Of a stretch of 64,000 nucleotides of DNA, positions 10,301 through 21,478 are shown one piece after another (position 1 is the stretch's first letter; every line of letters starts with the position of its first letter). The position numbers were made by a program, and so were the translations under genes. The notes beneath the pieces are model-generated. The model had not been told where the DNA came from, searched no databases, and was given only the letters and a program-made list of their open reading frames with translations. Source of the DNA: Nocardia gamkensis NBRC 108242 (lineage in GTDB: Bacteria > Actinomycetota > Actinomycetes > Mycobacteriales > Mycobacteriaceae). The DNA is taken from NCBI RefSeq assembly GCF_001612985.1, contig NZ_BDBM01000007.1, forward strand, positions 241,402 through 305,401, in the 5' to 3' direction.

Positions 10301-13300
10301 GCCGAATGGGTCCGCCATGAAGCGGGCGGCGGTCAGGCCCGCCCGCGCGTGGTAGCCGCGTGCCAGCGCCGCTCCGGCGAGATACAGCTCGCCCGCCACG
10401 CCGAAGGGGACCGGTCGCAGCCGGTCATCGAGAACCAGCGCTTCCGTGCCCTGCACCGGGGTGCCGATGGACACGGGGGCGCCCACCTCCAGTGGTGCCG
10501 AACCCGTCGCCCAGATGGTCGACTCGGTGGGGCCGTACAGGTTGACCATGTTGCGCCCGGTCGCCCAGCGTTCGACCAGTTCGGCCCCGACCGCCTCGCC
10601 TGCCACCGCGAGCACCCGGACGCTGGTCACCTCGGCGGGATCGAGGGTGGCCAGCGCGGACGGGGTGATCACCAGGTGGGTGACCTGCTCGGTGTCGATC
10701 AGCTCGGCCAGCGCGCTGCCGCCGAACACCTCCGGCGGTGCGACCACCGACGCGCCGCCGGAGCCGAACGCCATGAGCGCCTCGAACACCGACGCGTCGA
10801 AACTCGGCGACGCCACCTGCAACACCCGGGAGTGTTCGTCCAACCCGAGCGAAGCCCGTTGCGCCGCGACGAGATCGGCGATACCGCGATGCGAGACCGA
10901 GACGCCTTTCGGCGTGCCGGTGGAGCCGGAGGTGTAGATCATCCATGCCGCGTTGTCCGGCCGGACGGGTGCGGGCAGCTCGCGCTCGCGCAGCGGCAGG
11001 CTGCTCGCGGCGCTCCAGCGTTCGACGACGGCGAGGTCGTCGAGCACCAGCCAATCCGTGCTGTCGGGCAGCATCGGCCGGAACGCGGCCAGGGTCAGGC
11101 CCAGTGCCGCGCCGGAGTCGGTGAGCATGTGGTCGATGCGCTCGACCGGGTGCTTCGGATCGACCGGAAGGAACGCCGCGCCCGCCTTCGCCGCGGCCCA
11201 CATCCCGGTGAGCAGTTCCGCTGAGCGTGGCAGACCCAGCGCGACAACGGTTTCCGGCCCGCCGCCCGATTCGAGCAGGACTCGGGCCAGGCGGTTGGCG
11301 TGCGCGTCGATCTCGGCGTAGGTGGTGATGTGCCCGCCGACCACGAGGGCGACGCGATCCGGGTACCGCCGCGCGGTCTCGCTCAGCAGGTCCGGCAGGG
11401 TCACGGCCGCGACGGACGCGGGCCCGCGCACGGGCACCAGCGTGGCGAGTTCGGCCTCGTCGAGGATGTCGATATCGGCGATGCGAACGTCGGGCCGGGA
11501 AAGCACCGTCGTGAGCACGCGCCGCCACCGGGCGGCGAAGGAGGCCGTCGTCGCCTCGTCGAACAGATCGGTGGCGTAGGTCAGCACGGCGTCGATGCCC
11601 GCCGGACCGCTGTCGGCGAAGCGCTCGCGCAGATCCAGGGTCAGGTCGAACTGGGAGGCGTCGCGCTCGAAGTCCTCCACCTCGAACCGCAGGCCGGGCA
11701 GTTCCAGCACCGGTTCGACGAAGTTCTGCAGCGACAGCGAGACCTGGAACAGCGGGTGGTGCGCGGTCGATCGCACCGGATCCAGTACCTGGACCAGCCG
11801 CTCGAACGGCACATCCGCGTTGGCGAAGGCGTCGAGGTCCGCGGACCGGACCGTGTCCAGGAACGTCGCGAAACCCGCTGCCGAATCGACCGGGGTGCGC
11901 AGCGCGAGAGTGTTGACGAACATGCCGACGAGCTGGTCGAGCGCCTCCTCACCGCGTCCGGCGACCGGGGTGCCGATCAGCACGTCGTCGGTGCCGCCGA
12001 GTCTCGCGAGCAGGACCGCGAGCGCGGCGTGCACGACCATGAACGGGCTGACGCCGTGCGCGGCGGCGAAATCCACCAGCGCCCGGTGCGTCTCGCCGTC
12101 GACGGTGAAGCCGAAGTCGGCGCTGTGCATGGTCTGTACCGCCGGGCGCGGCCGGTCGGCGGGCAGTTCCAGCACATCGGGCGCGCCGGCCAAGGTCTCG
12201 CGCCAGAAGCCGATCTGGTGGGCCGCCAGCGACTCCGGGTCGGTCTCGTCGCCTAGCACCTCGCGATGCCAGAGCGCGAAATCGGCGTATTGCACCGGCA
12301 GCGGAACGCGGATGGCGTGCCCGCCGCAGGCCCGCTCGGAGTAGGCGGCGACCAGGTCGGCGGCCAGCGGCGCCATCGACGCGCCGTCCGCGCTGATGTG
12401 GTGCACCACCAGCACGACGACGTGCACCGGCGGCGTCGCGGCCGAGATCTCCTCGGGGCCCGCGGTATAGCTCGACGTCACCGGCGCGGTCCCGGCTACG
12501 GGCCCGGACGAGACCGGCGCTTCACCCATGACAGGAGCCGACGACACCGGTGCCGCACTCGCGGCGGGCTCGGCGCCCCCGTGGATCCGGAACAGGCCCA
12601 CCCGCAGTGGCGGCTGGGCGGCGAGATCGAAGCCGGTTCCCGCCAGCTCGGTGATCCGCCCGCGCAGCGCGTCGCCGTCCTCGGTGTCGACCACCGGCAT
12701 GGCGGGCACGGCCACATCCGCGCCCACCACCACCTGACGCGGCCCCTCCGCATCCGCCGGGTACAGCGTGCGCAGGCTCTCGTGCCGGTCGACCACGTCG
12801 ACGAGCGCGGCGCGCAGCGCCTCGACGTCCAGATCGCCGGTGAGCCGCAGCGCTACCGCGATGTTGTAGGCGGGTGAGGCCGGATCCATCCGGTTGAGCA
12901 CCCACATGCGCTGCTGCGCGGGGGACAGCGGAACCCGATCCGGCCGGATGCGCGGCGCGAGGGCGAACCGGCCGGGCGCCGCGCCGGTGGCGGGTACCAC
13001 TCGGGCGGACAGCTGGGCCACGGTCGGCGCGTCGAACAGATCGCGCAGCGCGATCCGCGACCCGAGCGCCGCGTTCACCCGCGCCACGACCTTCGTCGCG
13101 CTCAGCGAGTTGCCGCCGAGCTCGAAGAACGACTGGTCGGTGCCGACCCGCTCGCGGTCGAGCACCTCGCCGAACACCGCGGCCACCGCCTCCTCGACCG
13201 GCGTGCTCGGCGCGAGGTAGGGCCGGTGGCTCTCCGCGAAGTCCGGCACCGGAAGCGCTTTGCGATCGAGTTTGCCGACCGGGGTGAGCGGGATCGAATC

Positions 13301-16300
13301 CAGCACGACGAGGTAACCCGGCACCATGTAGCCGGGCAGTTCGGCGGCCACCTGTGCGCGCAGCCGCTCGACGTCCAGTCGCACGCCCTCGGCGGGCAGC
13401 ACGTAGGAGACCAGCACGGTGGTCCCGGCCGGGCCGGGGCGCCCGATGGTCACCGCGTACTCGACCTCGTCGTCGCGGGAGAGCACCGCGTCGATCTCGC
13501 CGAGCTCGATGCGCAGGCCCCGGATCTTGACCTGGAAGTCGCTGCGGCCCAGATACTCCAGCTCGTACCCGCCGTCGTCCTCGACCCAGCGCACCATGTC
13601 ACCGGTGCGGTACATCCGCTCGCCGGGTTCGCCGAAGGGGTCGGCGACGAACCTGCTCGCGGTCATCTCGAACCGGTTGAAGTAGCCACGCGCCAGCGCC
13701 GGGCCCGCCAGGTACAGCTCACCGGGCACCCCCGCCGGCACCGGACGCAGCCAGGCGTCCAGCACCACGGTGGCGGCGCCGCGGATGGGTCCGCCGATCG
13801 TGATCGGCTCGCCGGTGCGGAGTTCGCCGGGCCCGGTGGCCCAGATGCTGAACTCGGTGGGGCCGTACAGGTTCACCATGCGCCTGCCCGGTGACCACCG
13901 CTCGATCAGCTCCGGCGTCGCCGCCTCGCCCGCGACCGCGAGCACGCGCAGGTGCTCCAGGCCGGTGGGGTCCATGGTGGCCAGCGCCGAGGGCGTGATC
14001 ACCGCGTGGGTGACGCGCTGGGCGCGCAGCAGGGTTTCCAGTTCCGTCCCGCCGTAGACGTCCGGCGGCGACACCACCAGCCTGCCACCCGCGCCGTGGG
14101 CGATGAGCAGCTCGAAGACCGAGGCGTCGAAGCTGGGTGAGGCGACTTGGAGCACGCCGGCGGTGGGCTCGAGCCCGAGCGTCTCCCGCTGCGCGGCGAC
14201 GAGATTCGCGATGCCGCGGTGGCTGAGCAGCACGGCCTTCGGCTTGCCGGTGGAGCCGGAGGTGTAGATCAGGTACGCCGTCTGGTCCAGATCGATCGGC
14301 CCGCCGCGCTCCTCGTCGGTGATCGGCGCTTCGGAGACCGTCATCACCCGGCGGATGGTGTTGAGGTCGTCGAGCAGCAGCCAGTCGATCGTGCCGGGCA
14401 GCGTCTCGCCGGTGGCGGTGACCGTCACGCCGATCGGGGCCTTGGAGTCGCTGAGCATGTGCTCGATGCGTTCCACCGGGTAGTTCGGGTCCAGCGGCGC
14501 GAAGGCCGCGCCGGTCTTGGCCAGCGCCCACACGGCGATCACCGATTCCAGCGAGCGCGTCAGCGCCAGCACGACGAACACCTCGCGCCCGACCCCGCGG
14601 CGCAGCAGCACCCGGGCGTAGCGGTTGGACCACGCGTCGAGCTCGCCGTAGGACATGGTGAGCTCACCGGCGGTGATCGCGATCGCGTCCGGATCGATCC
14701 TCGCGCCCGCGCTGAGCAGTTCGGGCAGGGTGGCCTGCGGCACCGACTCCGGGCCGCGCACCGGCACCAGCGCGGCGCGCTCGGCGTCGTCGCAGTACTG
14801 CAGTTGGGAGACCAGCGCGCGCGGGTTGTTCCCGAGCTGGGTCAGCAGCCGGACGAAGCGATCCAGCAGCGGACGCGCCTCCTGCTCCGGAAGCTGGCCG
14901 GCCATGTACTTCAGCGTGATCCGCAGCGTGTCGCGGCCGTCGTCGCCGCGCAGCGGGATCACCATCAGATTCAGCGGATACGGCGTCGCGTCGGTGCCCT
15001 CCACGTCGAGCACCCGCATGCCCGCGATGTCCAGCGCCTGCGACAGCGCTTCGCGATCGATGGGATAGGACTCGAACACCGTGAGTGTGTCGAACAATTC
15101 GGCCAAGCCCACCGCCTGATGAATGGCGGCCAGTCCGACGTGCTGATGGTCCATCAGGCGCGCCTGCTCGGACTGCACGCGGGCGAGCAGGTCGGCCACC
15201 TTCTCCGCCGGATCGAGCCGCACCCGCACCGGCAGCGTGTTGATGAACAGGCCGACCATCTCCTCGACCCCGCCCAGCTCCGGCGGACGCCCCGAGACGG
15301 TGCCGCCGAACACCACGTCGGTGCGGCCGGTGAGCATGGCCAGCAGCATCGCCCACGCGGCCTGCACCAGGGTGTTCACCGTCGCGCCCGCCTCCCGTCC
15401 CGCGGTCTCCAGCCGGGCCACGGTGTCGCGGGACAGGTCGACGGAGAGCATTCCGGTTTCGGTCGATTCGATCCCGGCGAGGGTGGGCACCGCGCGGGTC
15501 GGCGTGTCGATACCGGCCAGCGAATCGGTCCACGCCGCGAGGGATTCGGCGTCGTCCCTGGTCGCCAGCCAGGTCAGGAACTCGCGGTAGGAGTGCGCGG
15601 GCGGCAGGGCCCCGGTGTCACCGTCGGTGACGTAGAGGGTGAGCAGTTCGCGCACGAGCAGCGGCGTCGACCACCCGTCCAGCACCAAGTGGTGGTTGGT
15701 GAGCACGAAACGGTAGGTGTCGGGGGCGATCCGGATGAGCGTGCAGCGCAGCAGCGGGGGACGGGTGAGTTCGAACCGGGTGCGGGCATCGAGTGCGACC
15801 AACCGGCCGAGTTCCCCGGCGCGTTCCTCCGCGTCGGTGATGCCGGTGAGATCCGCTTCCCGCCAGTCGATCTCGGCGTCGGCCAGGACCAGCTGACGGG
15901 GGCCGTCCTCGGTCTCGGCGAAGGCGACGCGCAGGTTCTCGTGTCGGGTCACCAAAGCCTGTGCGGCGCGGCGCAACCGGGCCGCGTCGACGGTGCCCGC
16001 CAGGGTGAGCAGCGACTGCACCGTGTAGCCGTCGGCGGTGTCGGAGTCGTACAACGCGTGGAACAGCAGCCCATATTGCAGCGGCGAGAGCGGCCATACG
16101 TCGACGAGGTCTGGGTAGGCGCGCTCCCAGGTGTCGATCTGCGACTGGGTGACGGCGACCAAATCGAAGTCCGACGGCGTGCGTCCGCCCGCGTTCGCGG
16201 ATCCGGCGTGCCCGGCCAGCGCGCCGAGCGCCTCCCCCCACAGCGCGGCGAGTTCGCCGAGATCCGCCTCGTCGAAAAGTCGTCCGGCGTAGGCCCACGT

Positions 16301-19300
16301 CACCTCGAGGCCCGCGTCGGTGAGCACGGCGTTGATGTCGACCGCGGCGGCCAGCGGCGCGCGGTCGTCCTGGGTGGCGGCGAACCGGCGCGGCAGCCAA
16401 GGTTCCGCCTCCCCGCCGGTGGACGCGCGGCCCAGGTAGTTGAAGCTGATCTGCGGGGTGGGCGCGTCCGCGAGCGCCGCCGCGGTTTCCGGGACCAGGT
16501 AACGCAACATGCCGTATCCGATGCCCTTGTCCGGCAGGGTGCGCAGCTGTTCCTTGGTCGCCTTGATCGCGCCGCCCGCCGCGGCCCCGCCCGCGAACGC
16601 CTCCGCCACATCGATGCCGGTCAGGTCGACCGCGGCGGGGTAGACGCTGGTGAACCAGCCCACCGTGCGCGCGACATCGGCGCCCGGCACAACGGTCTCC
16701 GAGCGGCCGTGACCCTCCAGTGTGAACAGCGTGGAGGTACGTCCGCGCCACCGCGCGAGCGCCAGCGCGAGTCCGGCCAGGAGCACGTCGTCGGCGCCGC
16801 AGTGGAACCGGTCCGGCGCGGTGCTGAGCACCGTGTGCGCGACATCCGGCGGCACGACGGTGGACAGATGCGCCATGGTGCCCACCACATCGAGGGCCGG
16901 GTCCATCGGCGCCGACCCGAGCACGGGGTCGGGCGTGGCCAGAACGCGTTGCCACAGCGGCAACTCGCCCGCGCGGGTAACCGCGTGCTCGCGCTGCCCG
17001 TGCGCCCAGCGCCGGAAGGAGGTGCCGACCGGCGCGAGCTCGCCGCCCAGCGCGGCGGTGGCCAGATCCGGCAGCAGGATGCGCCAGGAGACGCCGTCGG
17101 TGACCAGATGATGCAGCACCAGCCACAGCAGCGGCGCCGCGCCCGCGCGGTCGATCCACACGAAACGCGCGACCACGCCCCCCTCCGGGTCGAGGTGGTC
17201 GGCGGCACGCTGCAACGCATGCTCGCAGGTCGCCTCGGCATCCGCGCCCGCGGTCACGACCTCCAGCAGGGCGCCCGCGTTCACCGCACCGGCTTCGGCG
17301 ACCACCCAGCTCCACCCGTCACCGGTGCGGCGCAGCGTCGAACGTAACAGGTCGTGCCGGTCGAGCAGTGCTTGCAGAGCCGTGACGAGACCGGCGTGCT
17401 CGGTGCCGGGCGGCAGCTCGATCAGCACCGCCTGGGCGAAACGCCGCCAGGTGTCGCCGGCCTCGAGCATCGCGTGCACGATCGGCGTGAACTCCACCTC
17501 GCCCACCCCGCCGCCGGGCAGTTCGTGCACCACCGCGCTCGGGACTTCGGTGGCCACCGCGGCCAGTGCCGCGACGGTCTTGCGTTCGAAGACATCCCGC
17601 GCGCCGAATCCGAGTCCGGCCGCCTTCGCCCGCGACACCAGCTGGATCGAGACGATGCTGTCGCCGCCCAGCGCGAAGAAGCTCTCGTCGACACCCACCG
17701 ATTCCAGGCCGAGCACCTCCGCGAACAGCGCGGCGAGCGTCTCCTCCCTCGGCGTGGACGGCGGCCTGCTCGTCGTCATGCGCGTGCCGAATTCCGGTGC
17801 GGGCAAGGCCTTGCGGTCCACCTTGCCCAGCGGCGTGAGCGGCAGTTCGTCGAGCACCATGACCACGGCCGGAACCATGTAGGCCGGAAGCGATTCCCCG
17901 ACGGCGGCTTTCAGCGCCTCGGGATGCAGCTGCGCTCCCGGCTTCGGCAGCACATACGACACCAGCGCGGTGGCGCCCGAACCGGTTTCGACGCCGAGGG
18001 TGAGCGCGAAGTCGACGTCCGGATGCCGCTGCAGGGCGGCGTCGATCTCGCCGAGTTCGATGCGGAACCCGCGCACCTTCACCTGGAAGTCGCTGCGTCC
18101 CTGGTACTCCAGTTCGACGCGCCCGTCGTTGTACACCCAGCGCACGAGGTCGCCGGTGCGGTACATGCGCTCGCCGGTCGCGTACGGATTCGCGACGAAA
18201 CGATCGGCGGTCAGCCCGTTGCGCCGGTGGTAGCCGCGGGCCACACGGGGTCCCGCGAGATAGAGCTCACCGGTGGTGCCCGGCGGCAGCGGACGCAGCC
18301 ACGGGTCGAGGACCACGGCCGCTACGCCGGGGGCCAGGCCACCGATGGTGACCGGGCCGTCCGGCGTCAGCGGGGCGCTGAGCGTCACGGTGATGGTGGT
18401 CTCGGTGGGGCCGTAGCCGTTCAGCAGGGTCCGGCCCGACCACTTCGTGACGAGTTCGGGCGGGCAGGCGTCACCGCCGACGATCACGGTGCGCAGTTCG
18501 GGCAGGGTCGCCGGATCGAGCGATCCCACGACGGCCGGGGTCACGTTGAGATGGGTGACGCGGTGGGCACGCAGCACCCGGGCCAGTTCCTCGCCCGCGT
18601 ACGCCGCGGGCGGCACAACGGCCAGCGTCGCGCCCGCGGCGAGCGTGACCAGGATTTCCTCGACCGAGATGTCGAAACTCGGTGATACGGCGTGGGCGAC
18701 AACTGAACTCGCGTCGACACCGAAGCCGGCGCCGGAACTCGCCACCAGGTCGGCCAGCCCTCGGTGCGGCACCGCCACGCCTTTGGGGAGTCCGGTGGAG
18801 CCGGAGGTGTAGATGATGTAGGCGACCTGGTCGGGCTGCACCGCGGTGAGCCGCTCGGCGTCGGTCAACGGCGCTGCGTCCCGCTCGGCCACTTTCCGCT
18901 CGGTGTTCTCGTCGTCGAGGACCAGCCAGGACACCCTGCCCGGCAACGCCTTTCGGGCGGACGTGATCGTGATGCCCGCGACGACTCCGCTGTCGCCGAC
19001 CATGTGCTCGATCCGGTCGGCCGGATAGGTCGGATCGATCGGCACGAAGGCCGCGCCGGTCTTGACCACCGCGATCGTCGCCAGGACCGACCGGAGGGAC
19101 CGCGGGATCGAGATCGCCACCGTGCGCTCGGGGCCGGCGCCCGCGGCGATCAGCATCCGGGCCAGCCGGTTGGTGTAGTCGTCCACCTGCCGGTAGGTCA
19201 GCGCGGTCTCGTCTTCCACGAGCGCGGTCGCCAGCGGGTCACGGGCCGCGCCATCGGCGAGGATGCTCGGCAGCGTCCGTGCCGTCTCGCCGAGCGGCCC

Positions 19301-20677
19301 GCGAGCGGGAGCGAAGTCGGCGCGCTCGTCGTCCGACAGCACCGACACCCCGGCCAGCGGCGCGTCCGGCCCCGCGGCCAGGAAGCGGTGCAGGAACGAC
19401 AGGAAACGGCGATGCTGCCCGGTCAGCTCGGCGTCGGAGTAGAGGTTGCCGTTGGCCTGGAAGTCGATGTGCGTGCTCTCGCCGCCGACGCCCGGATACA
19501 GGTTGACGAACAGGTCGTCGATCAACCCGGAGGTCAGCACGTGCAGCCGTCCGGTGACCGGGCCGAGCTGGATCCTGGTGTCGACCATCATCAGGTTCAC
19601 CGTGGGCCCGAACGATCCGGCCTCGTCCATCGGCCAGCCCAGATCCCGGAAGATGTCCTCCTGCCGGTAGCGCTGGCGCCGCAGCGCACCGGTCAGCTCA
19701 CCCTGGGCCGCCCGGATCACGTCGCCGACCGTGGTAGCCGGCGTCAGCCGCAGCCGCAGGGGGACGACATTGGCGATCATGCCGCCGGAACGCCGCAGCG
19801 TCGCGGTGGTGCGCGCGGAGACCGGCAGGCTCAGCACGACCTCCGGCGAGCCGGTCATCGCGGACAGGTACGCGCCGAACGCGGCGACCACGGTCGGCGC
19901 GACACCGGAGGAGAGCTGCTCGGCGACGGCGTCCAGCAGTCGCGCGGTATCGGCGGGCAGCGCGCCCGCGACCCGGCTCGGATGCCCGTTCACGCCCGCG
20001 GTGCGGCCGGCCAGGCTCACCGGATCGGCCATCCCGTCCAGATGCGCGAGCCAGTGCTCCCGGTCCGTGTCGAACCGCTCCGAGCTGCGGTAGGCCAGAT
20101 CGGCCTCGACGATCTTGCGCAGGTCCTCGGCCTTCGCCGGTGGCGCTTCGCGGCCCTCGACGGCGGCGTTGTACAGCTCGCCGGTGCGCTGCACCATGGT
20201 CAGCGCGCCCATGCCGTCGAGCACGATGTGGTGGATGCGCGAGTACCAGAACCAGCGCTGCGCGCCGACGCGCAACATCGCGATCCGCACCAGCCGGTCG
20301 CGGGTCAACTCCAGCGGTGCCTCGTACTCCGCGCGCATCCACGCGTGCGCGGCCGCCTCCGGATCTGGCTCGGAGCGGAAGTCGAGCGTTTCCAGGCTGT
20401 CGTCGAGGGTGGTGTCGACGAACTGGAACGGATGCCCCTCCACTTCGATCAGGCGGAGGTAGCCGGTGCCGAACTCGCGCCCGGCCTGCCGCGCCGAGCG
20501 CGCCAGCAGGTCGAGATCGATCGGTCCGTTCAGTTCGACGTACTGGGCGATGGAGATCGGAGTGTCACCGGCGACGTGCTGGGCGAACCAGATGCCGCGC
20601 TGGGCCGCCGACAGGGCGAAGGCCCCGGCGGGAAGCGCTGTGTCCGAATCTTTCACCGAAAGGGAAGGCTGTTGCAT
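7373..20677 (-). CDS. Three-module non-ribosomal peptide synthetase (C-A-T-E-C-A-T-C-A-T-E-TE)
   Basis: A 4434-residue multidomain enzyme. C1 has HHIVLDG (about residue 150). A1 has IIYTSGSTG (about 625), with specificity residues read by eye as D-I-E-N-I-G-G-I-T, resembling ornithine/hydroxyornithine-type codes. T1 GGDSI (about 1005) is followed by an epimerisation domain ([10 protein letters not shown] about 1190; EGHGR; FNYLGR). C2 has [10 protein letters not shown] (about 1665). A2 (YTSGSTG about 2140) reads D-A-F-V-A-A-L-I-W. T2 is GGNSL (about 2520). C3 has HHISADG (about 2757). A3 (about 3250) gives the same code as A2. T3 GGDSI (about 3630) and a second E domain (about 3830) follow, then a thioesterase with GWSFGG (about 4263). 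The predicted product is a tripeptide D-X1, X2, D-X3 with X2 and X3 the same or similar apolar residue, released by the thioesterase. A GTAGGACA site precedes the ATG. No tailoring gene is adjacent. Confidence 0.95.
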   Translation of the reverse strand: MQQPSLSVKDSDTALPAGAFALSAAQRGIWFAQHVAGDTPISIAQYVELNGPIDLDLLARSARQAGREFGTGYLRLIEVEGHPFQFVDTTLDDSLETLDFRSEPDPEAAAHAWMRAEYEAPLELTRDRLVRIAMLRVGAQRWFWYSRIHHIVLDGMGALTMVQRTGELYNAAVEGREAPPAKAEDLRKIVEADLAYRSSERFDTDREHWLAHLDGMADPVSLAGRTAGVNGHPSRVAGALPADTARLLDAVAEQLSSGVAPTVVAAFGAYLSAMTGSPEVVLSLPVSARTTATLRRSGGMIANVVPLRLRLTPATTVGDVIRAAQGELTGALRRQRYRQEDIFRDLGWPMDEAGSFGPTVNLMMVDTRIQLGPVTGRLHVLTSGLIDDLFVNLYPGVGGESTHIDFQANGNLYSDAELTGQHRRFLSFLHRFLAAGPDAPLAGVSVLSDDERADFAPARGPLGETARTLPSILADGAARDPLATALVEDETALTYRQVDDYTNRLARMLIAAGAGPERTVAISIPRSLRSVLATIAVVKTGAAFVPIDPTYPADRIEHMVGDSGVVAGITITSARKALPGRVSWLVLDDENTERKVAERDAAPLTDAERLTAVQPDQVAYIIYTSGSTGLPKGVAVPHRGLADLVASSGAGFGVDASSVVAHAVSPSFDISVEEILVTLAAGATLAVVPPAAYAGEELARVLRAHRVTHLNVTPAVVGSLDPATLPELRTVIVGGDACPPELVTKWSGRTLLNGYGPTETTITVTLSAPLTPDGPVTIGGLAPGVAAVVLDPWLRPLPPGTTGELYLAGPRVARGYHRRNGLTADRFVANPYATGERMYRTGDLVRWVYNDGRVELEYQGRSDFQVKVRGFRIELGEIDAALQRHPDVDFALTLGVETGSGATALVSYVLPKPGAQLHPEALKAAVGESLPAYMVPAVVMVLDELPLTPLGKVDRKALPAPEFGTRMTTSRPPSTPREETLAALFAEVLGLESVGVDESFFALGGDSIVSIQLVSRAKAAGLGFGARDVFERKTVAALAAVATEVPSAVVHELPGGGVGEVEFTPIVHAMLEAGDTWRRFAQAVLIELPPGTEHAGLVTALQALLDRHDLLRSTLRRTGDGWSWVVAEAGAVNAGALLEVVTAGADAEATCEHALQRAADHLDPEGGVVARFVWIDRAGAAPLLWLVLHHLVTDGVSWRILLPDLATAALGGELAPVGTSFRRWAHGQREHAVTRAGELPLWQRVLATPDPVLGSAPMDPALDVVGTMAHLSTVVPPDVAHTVLSTAPDRFHCGADDVLLAGLALALARWRGRTSTLFTLEGHGRSETVVPGADVARTVGWFTSVYPAAVDLTGIDVAEAFAGGAAAGGAIKATKEQLRTLPDKGIGYGMLRYLVPETAAALADAPTPQISFNYLGRASTGGEAEPWLPRRFAATQDDRAPLAAAVDINAVLTDAGLEVTWAYAGRLFDEADLGELAALWGEALGALAGHAGSANAGGRTPSDFDLVAVTQSQIDTWERAYPDLVDVWPLSPLQYGLLFHALYDSDTADGYTVQSLLTLAGTVDAARLRRAAQALVTRHENLRVAFAETEDGPRQLVLADAEIDWREADLTGITDAEERAGELGRLVALDARTRFELTRPPLLRCTLIRIAPDTYRFVLTNHHLVLDGWSTPLLVRELLTLYVTDGDTGALPPAHSYREFLTWLATRDDAESLAAWTDSLAGIDTPTRAVPTLAGIESTETGMLSVDLSRDTVARLETAGREAGATVNTLVQAAWAMLLAMLTGRTDVVFGGTVSGRPPELGGVEEMVGLFINTLPVRVRLDPAEKVADLLARVQSEQARLMDHQHVGLAAIHQAVGLAELFDTLTVFESYPIDREALSQALDIAGMRVLDVEGTDATPYPLNLMVIPLRGDDGRDTLRITLKYMAGQLPEQEARPLLDRFVRLLTQLGNNPRALVSQLQYCDDAERAALVPVRGPESVPQATLPELLSAGARIDPDAIAITAGELTMSYGELDAWSNRYARVLLRRGVGREVFVVLALTRSLESVIAVWALAKTGAAFAPLDPNYPVERIEHMLSDSKAPIGVTVTATGETLPGTIDWLLLDDLNTIRRVMTVSEAPITDEERGGPIDLDQTAYLIYTSGSTGKPKAVLLSHRGIANLVAAQRETLGLEPTAGVLQVASPSFDASVFELLIAHGAGGRLVVSPPDVYGGTELETLLRAQRVTHAVITPSALATMDPTGLEHLRVLAVAGEAATPELIERWSPGRRMVNLYGPTEFSIWATGPGELRTGEPITIGGPIRGAATVVLDAWLRPVPAGVPGELYLAGPALARGYFNRFEMTASRFVADPFGEPGERMYRTGDMVRWVEDDGGYELEYLGRSDFQVKIRGLRIELGEIDAVLSRDDEVEYAVTIGRPGPAGTTVLVSYVLPAEGVRLDVERLRAQVAAELPGYMVPGYLVVLDSIPLTPVGKLDRKALPVPDFAESHRPYLAPSTPVEEAVAAVFGEVLDRERVGTDQSFFELGGNSLSATKVVARVNAALGSRIALRDLFDAPTVAQLSARVVPATGAAPGRFALAPRIRPDRVPLSPAQQRMWVLNRMDPASPAYNIAVALRLTGDLDVEALRAALVDVVDRHESLRTLYPADAEGPRQVVVGADVAVPAMPVVDTEDGDALRGRITELAGTGFDLAAQPPLRVGLFRIHGGAEPAASAAPVSSAPVMGEAPVSSGPVAGTAPVTSSYTAGPEEISAATPPVHVVVLVVHHISADGASMAPLAADLVAAYSERACGGHAIRVPLPVQYADFALWHREVLGDETDPESLAAHQIGFWRETLAGAPDVLELPADRPRPAVQTMHSADFGFTVDGETHRALVDFAAAHGVSPFMVVHAALAVLLARLGGTDDVLIGTPVAGRGEEALDQLVGMFVNTLALRTPVDSAAGFATFLDTVRSADLDAFANADVPFERLVQVLDPVRSTAHHPLFQVSLSLQNFVEPVLELPGLRFEVEDFERDASQFDLTLDLRERFADSGPAGIDAVLTYATDLFDEATTASFAARWRRVLTTVLSRPDVRIADIDILDEAELATLVPVRGPASVAAVTLPDLLSETARRYPDRVALVVGGHITTYAEIDAHANRLARVLLESGGGPETVVALGLPRSAELLTGMWAAAKAGAAFLPVDPKHPVERIDHMLTDSGAALGLTLAAFRPMLPDSTDWLVLDDLAVVERWSAASSLPLRERELPAPVRPDNAAWMIYTSGSTGTPKGVSVSHRGIADLVAAQRASLGLDEHSRVLQVASPSFDASVFEALMAFGSGGASVVAPPEVFGGSALAELIDTEQVTHLVITPSALATLDPAEVTSVRVLAVAGEAVGAELVERWATGRNMVNLYGPTESTIWATGSAPLEVGAPVSIGTPVQGTEALVLDDRLRPVPFGVAGELYLAGAALARGYHARAGLTAARFMADPFGAPGERMYRTGDLVRWIRGDAGPELEYLGRTDFQVKVRGQRIELGEIDAVLGRAEGVDFAVTLGVPGPTGATALAAYLVRAPGYELDVAKVRAFAADILPGYMVPTAFVVLDEIPRNAVGKLDRKALPEPEFLADRTAYRAPDTPTEQQLAAIFGELLGEARVGADDSFFALGGDSILAIQLVSRAKQQGITCTPLQVFEHRTVAALAAAADAAGTAVTLDELPGGGVGELPLPPITHYMLERGGNYDRFAQTAVLELPVGIERAQIIAVLTAAVDRHDMLRVRLVTDGEGGPRLLVGPPGSVDVDALLHRIEFTTLDPIELHEFAMTELDAAADRLDPAQGTVLQFIWLDPVGDAGARTGSGRLIVLAHHLAIDGVSWRILVPDLVAAWAQVSAGNTPVLAETGTSMRRWAHALADEARSPQRIAELAYWRDVLAAPDPVIGGRELDPAVDRTAALRMVEREVSAEVTNALLTTLPGLFQGSVNDALLATLALALVRWRACDPSALVRLEGHGRQEEVVPGADLSRTIGWFTSIYPVRLDLAGIDIDDALAGGPALGAAIRAVKHQLLAVPDKGIGFGLLRYLNPETARQLPERLPGRVGFNYLGRYSTGDIPAGLEGLGWLPTDELGDVHVAEDLGVPLQSAIDVNAVVIGDRLRASFGFPSTLLDQDDVAELADLWIGALRAAARFAQTPAARTAAEEEAAATAAPAVPAAGGLGLDVVLPIRLGGEQPALFCIHPSSGMSWTYLGFADALAPGRPIYGLQAPDLGGQEPPAHSIEEFADRYVREIRTLQPEGPYHLLGWSFGGLIAHAAAVRLKAAGAEVGVVALLDADTADIDGDSIERLTAGSFVNSFGAVFGIHDVPADATAQQAAELIREKLGGVSLIDAATLERMAGSYNAAARTRTGYRRPVYDGDIVYFSATVDTSDIFGPDGWRPYVTGDIINHDIEVTHDELTAPQVLPVIARVLDAHLGGRG

Positions 20678-20875
20678 GACGTGTCCTACGTTCTGACCGT
20701 GGTCGGGCTACCCGGCGAGGACCGCCCGCAGCCACCGCGGTAGCGGTAGTACCTGCCGCCGCACAGCACGCGGCACCTCAATTCTGGACCGGCGTGGTCG
20801 GCGCTGCGGGGGTATTGCGCACACTGCGCGACCCGAACATCGCTGTTCGGGTCGCGTTCGGAGAGGTATGCCCGC

Positions 20876-21337
20876 TCAGGCGGCGGCCGGGAGAAGATCC
20901 AGGTCGGCCGCGCGCAGCGGCGCGGCCGAACTGGTCAGGTAGCGCTGCAGGGTGGAGCGCTCGTCCAGCACCAGCCAGGTGATCCGGTCCGCGTGCTCGG
21001 GCTGCTGGTCCTTGGTGGTGATGCCCACCGGGGTGCCGAGCGCGTAGGAGCCGTCATCGGTGACCGGGACGGTGATGGCGCCGATCTTGGTGGCGGCCCG
21101 CTCGGCCACCACGGCCTCGATCGGCTGGTCGATCGCCACCGCGATACGGGCGCCCGGCCCCGCGCCGATGCGCAGCAGCAGCCGGGCCAGGCGGTTGGAC
21201 CAGCGATCGAGCTCGGCGTAGGTGAGGTCGCAATCGGGGGTGGACACCACGACCGCCTGCGGGTCGACCTCGGCGACGGGCTGTGCGATCGGCAGGGCGT
21301 ACAGGTTGTCGGCGAGCGAATCGGTCAGCGTGCGCAT
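20876..21337 (-). CDS. Stand-alone N-terminal adenylation-domain fragment
   Basis: A 153-residue protein that matches only the first part of an NRPS adenylation domain. It has the A1-type segment LTYAELDRWSNRLARLLL, the A2-type segment KIGAITVPV, then ITWLVLDERSTLQRYL as found just before core A3. It ends before the phosphate loop YTSGSTG and all later cores, so it cannot adenylate. The gene looks intentional rather than decayed: a good GAGGAC site before the ATG at 21337, clean reading, a proper stop, and 198 bases to the NRPS start. The role is unknown; a recruitment or chaperone-like role for the NRPS is speculation. Alternatively it is a relic of an earlier module. Confidence 0.75.
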   Translation of the reverse strand: MRTLTDSLADNLYALPIAQPVAEVDPQAVVVSTPDCDLTYAELDRWSNRLARLLLRIGAGPGARIAVAIDQPIEAVVAERAATKIGAITVPVTDDGSYALGTPVGITTKDQQPEHADRITWLVLDERSTLQRYLTSSAAPLRAADLDLLPAAA

Positions 21338-21360
21338 GTCGTGTCCTCGGGAGTCGATTG

Positions 21361-21382
21361 AGAGGTTCTTTGGCGTACCTCT
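21361..21382. promoter_or_regulatory. Inverted repeat upstream of the NRPS cluster
   Basis: AGAGGT and ACCTCT form perfect 6-bp arms around a 10-base spacer, 24 bases upstream of the adenylation-fragment start. The position suits an operator for the NRPS transcription unit. It is not the 19-bp IdeR/DmdR1 iron box, whose AGGT/ACCT core has a 7-base spacer. The regulator is unknown. Confidence 0.35.
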
Positions 21383-21478
21383 GAATCTCGTCCTCGAAAG
21401 GGCTTTCCGACAGCAACCCCAGCGCTGGTCCGCGCACTCCCAGGGTGGGGGAAACCGCACCCAAGGGGGTGGTGACGG

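Noticed and set aside
9065..11224. 719-residue plus-strand frame across the NRPS
   Set aside because: Shadow of the NRPS frame, low-complexity composition, no motif. The same holds for 14147-17347 and 18764-20743.
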